Below, in pieces: positions 63,057-64,000 of a stretch of DNA of 64,000 nucleotides. The notes beneath the pieces were generated by a model. That model had not been told where the DNA came from, searched no databases, and was given only the letters and a program-made list of their open reading frames with translations. Source of the stretch: DATGZX01 sp035296965 (GTDB lineage: Bacteria; Planctomycetota; Planctomycetia; Gemmatales; Gemmataceae); assembly GCA_035296965.1 (NCBI GenBank), contig DATGZX010000298.1, positions 1 through 64,000 on the forward strand, given 5' to 3'. Position 1 is the stretch's first letter. The number at the start of each line of letters is the position of its first letter. Made by a program: the position numbers and the translations under genes.

Positions 63057-63557
63057 CTCGTTGCCTCCCAGGTTTCGAGCCTGTGGGATGCTCTGGGTTT
63101 TGCCAGGCAGGCGACAGTGGAGGGACGGGATAAACTACCCTCCCAATGGGCCGGCCGCGGCAGGTGGGTTGTGAGAATTCTTGTCTGAAAATGGTATCGG
63201 TTGCGGTCAATGGCCCTCTTCATCGGAACTCCTTGTATTTCAAGCTATTGAGTCTAGCCAATCGGGGCAGCGACCGCAGGCTGCGCGAGACCGGGCAAGG
63301 AATCGAGCGACAAAGGGAGCAGAAATGAGAGCGACGAGACAAACCGTAATGCCAACCGCGCAATGGGCCGGCCGCCAATTCCAGCCGGACTTTTCTCGCT
63401 TACCATCGGCCGACTAAAACTGCGAGTCTGAAAGAACCCGGGTAAGAGGGCGGAGCTGCGCCGCGTTGGACGAGGCTGCCTGTTGCGCGTAATGTAATTT
63501 AGCTGAACGGCATGGTGGTAGCTCTCCTGCTACCAGGCATTGCGGGGATCGCAGCGC
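63057..63557. other. intergenic stretch with a small hairpin
   Basis: This 501-bp stretch between divergent genes has no convincing gene. A small hairpin (TGGTAGC, six-base loop, GCTACCA) lies at 63516-63535, just before the S4-protein gene, and might regulate it or be chance. Confidence 0.4.
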
Positions 63558-63794
63558 ATGGCAGATATTCTTCTCCGGGGCAATAGCATCACGCTAGCGC
63601 AGGCAGTCAAGGCAGCAGGCCTGGCCGATTCGGGAGGGCAGGCGAAGCACATCGTCCGCCAGGGCCAGGTCAAGGTCAACGACCTTGTCGAGAACCAGCC
63701 GGGCAGAAAGCTTTTTGCGGGGGATATTTTTCGCCTGGACGACGGTGAAGCGTGGACGGTTTGTGCCGGCGAGCCGCGAGGCGAACATGGATGA
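63558..63794 (+). CDS. small S4-domain RNA-binding protein
   Basis: The start at 63558 gives 78 residues; an upstream TTG at 63540 is less likely. The S4 motif spans ITLAQAVKAAGLADSGGQAK and HIVRQGQVKVNDLVENQPGR with the typical GRKLFAGDIFRL end. The family (YbcJ/RlbA-like) binds RNA, perhaps ribosomal. It overlaps the next gene by eight bases. Confidence 0.8.
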   Translation: MADILLRGNSITLAQAVKAAGLADSGGQAKHIVRQGQVKVNDLVENQPGRKLFAGDIFRLDDGEAWTVCAGEPRGEHG

Positions 63795-64000
63795 CGCGGC
63801 AACATCTGCGACGCAAGGCCCTCGAATCATCGATAGACTTCAGCCTACCTGGCGCATCGTTCTGATGCTGGCTCTGCCCGTACTAGCCCAACAATATCTG
63901 GTCTTATCGGTCGGGCTCTCCGATCGCTTCCTGGCTGGACGTCTCCAAACGCTGTCGCCGCAGGAGCAAGCCGAGGCAACGGCAAGCGACCTCCTGGCGC
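63787..64000 (+). CDS. MATE-family efflux transporter, N-terminal part (partial)
   Basis: An ATG at 63787 begins MDDAATSATQGPRIIDRLQP, followed by the first membrane helix with LALPVLAQQYLVLSVGLSDR and FLAGRL. The pattern RI-LMLALPVLAQQ and VGLSDRFLAG is typical of the MATE first helices. The gene runs past the window edge. It overlaps the S4 gene end by eight bases, so the two are likely co-transcribed. The partial sequence limits the call. Confidence 0.7.
   Translation, partial: MDDAATSATQGPRIIDRLQPTWRIVLMLALPVLAQQYLVLSVGLSDRFLAGRLQTLSPQEQAEATASDLLA

Noticed and set aside
1..64000. CRISPR arrays, rRNA genes and complete insertion sequences
   Set aside because: I scanned for regular direct repeats with spacers, rRNA landmarks and transposase motifs and saw none; the only clear mobile modules are the two integrase regions.

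Overview
The window looks like a chromosomal segment of a planctomycete, most likely a Gemmataceae relative. This rests on gene content: a DUF1559 prepilin-like protein with a tiny lipoprotein behind it, a DUF1549/DUF1553 protein with a CxxCH motif, zinc-ribbon/TM/HEAT proteins, DUF1614 and DUF3052 proteins, integrases of the planctomycete island type, and GC-rich codon use. No rRNA operon or CRISPR array is visible.

Layout. 1-2044: end of a TPR gene cut by the window edge, a tyrosine recombinase, and tRNA-Gln(CTG); the recombinase sits just behind the tRNA 3' end, so this may be the right end of an element that continues to the left. 2600-20200: mostly housekeeping genes (gamma-glutamylcyclotransferase-like, PH-domain membrane protein, enoyl reductase-like, HU, pdxJ, HtrA protease, parvulin, GT87 transferase, RluD-type pseudouridine synthase, MFS transporter, plsC-cmk, rimI, MazG-like, smpB). 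20281-24275: two glycosyltransferases and a protein with two sugar-kinase-like domains, probably one glycoconjugate operon. 24374-27683: lipoprotein metallopeptidase, prenyltransferase-repeat protein overlapping a DUF1328 gene split by a stop codon, and two small exported proteins. 27768-32432: lysS, Lol-type permease, lolD and ilvE on the minus strand, probably one operon. 32696-35374: helical-repeat/SBP5 fusion protein.

35492-42260 is an integrated element of about 6.7 kb in the 3' half of tRNA-His(GTG), bounded by two identical 48-bp copies of that tRNA end. It carries a tyrosine integrase, a serine recombinase, two small overlapping genes, a primase-polymerase, a tRNA-like element with CGT anticodon, an excisionase-like HTH gene, two unknown genes and a zinc-ribbon/OB-fold membrane protein. 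The integrase gene runs through its own att core. In the integrated state it ends inside the tRNA, but in the predicted circle it would continue in frame into a 70-residue tail now stranded at the other end. This is the most interesting observation here.

42479-64000: small proteins, DUF3052, DUF1549/DUF1553, SH3b, zinc-ribbon/HEAT and HD-GYP-like proteins, then a TolC-MacA-MacB-like efflux cluster without its ATPase, a methyltransferase, DUF1614, DUF1559 plus lipoprotein, a GDPD-like enzyme, a small lipoprotein, a histidine kinase, an S4-domain protein and the start of a MATE transporter. Several strong palindromes occur between genes: a 62-bp perfect palindrome, two copies of an approximately 75-80-bp hairpin repeat and a 20-bp-stem bidirectional terminator. 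All functional calls are by motif recognition; no database search was run.
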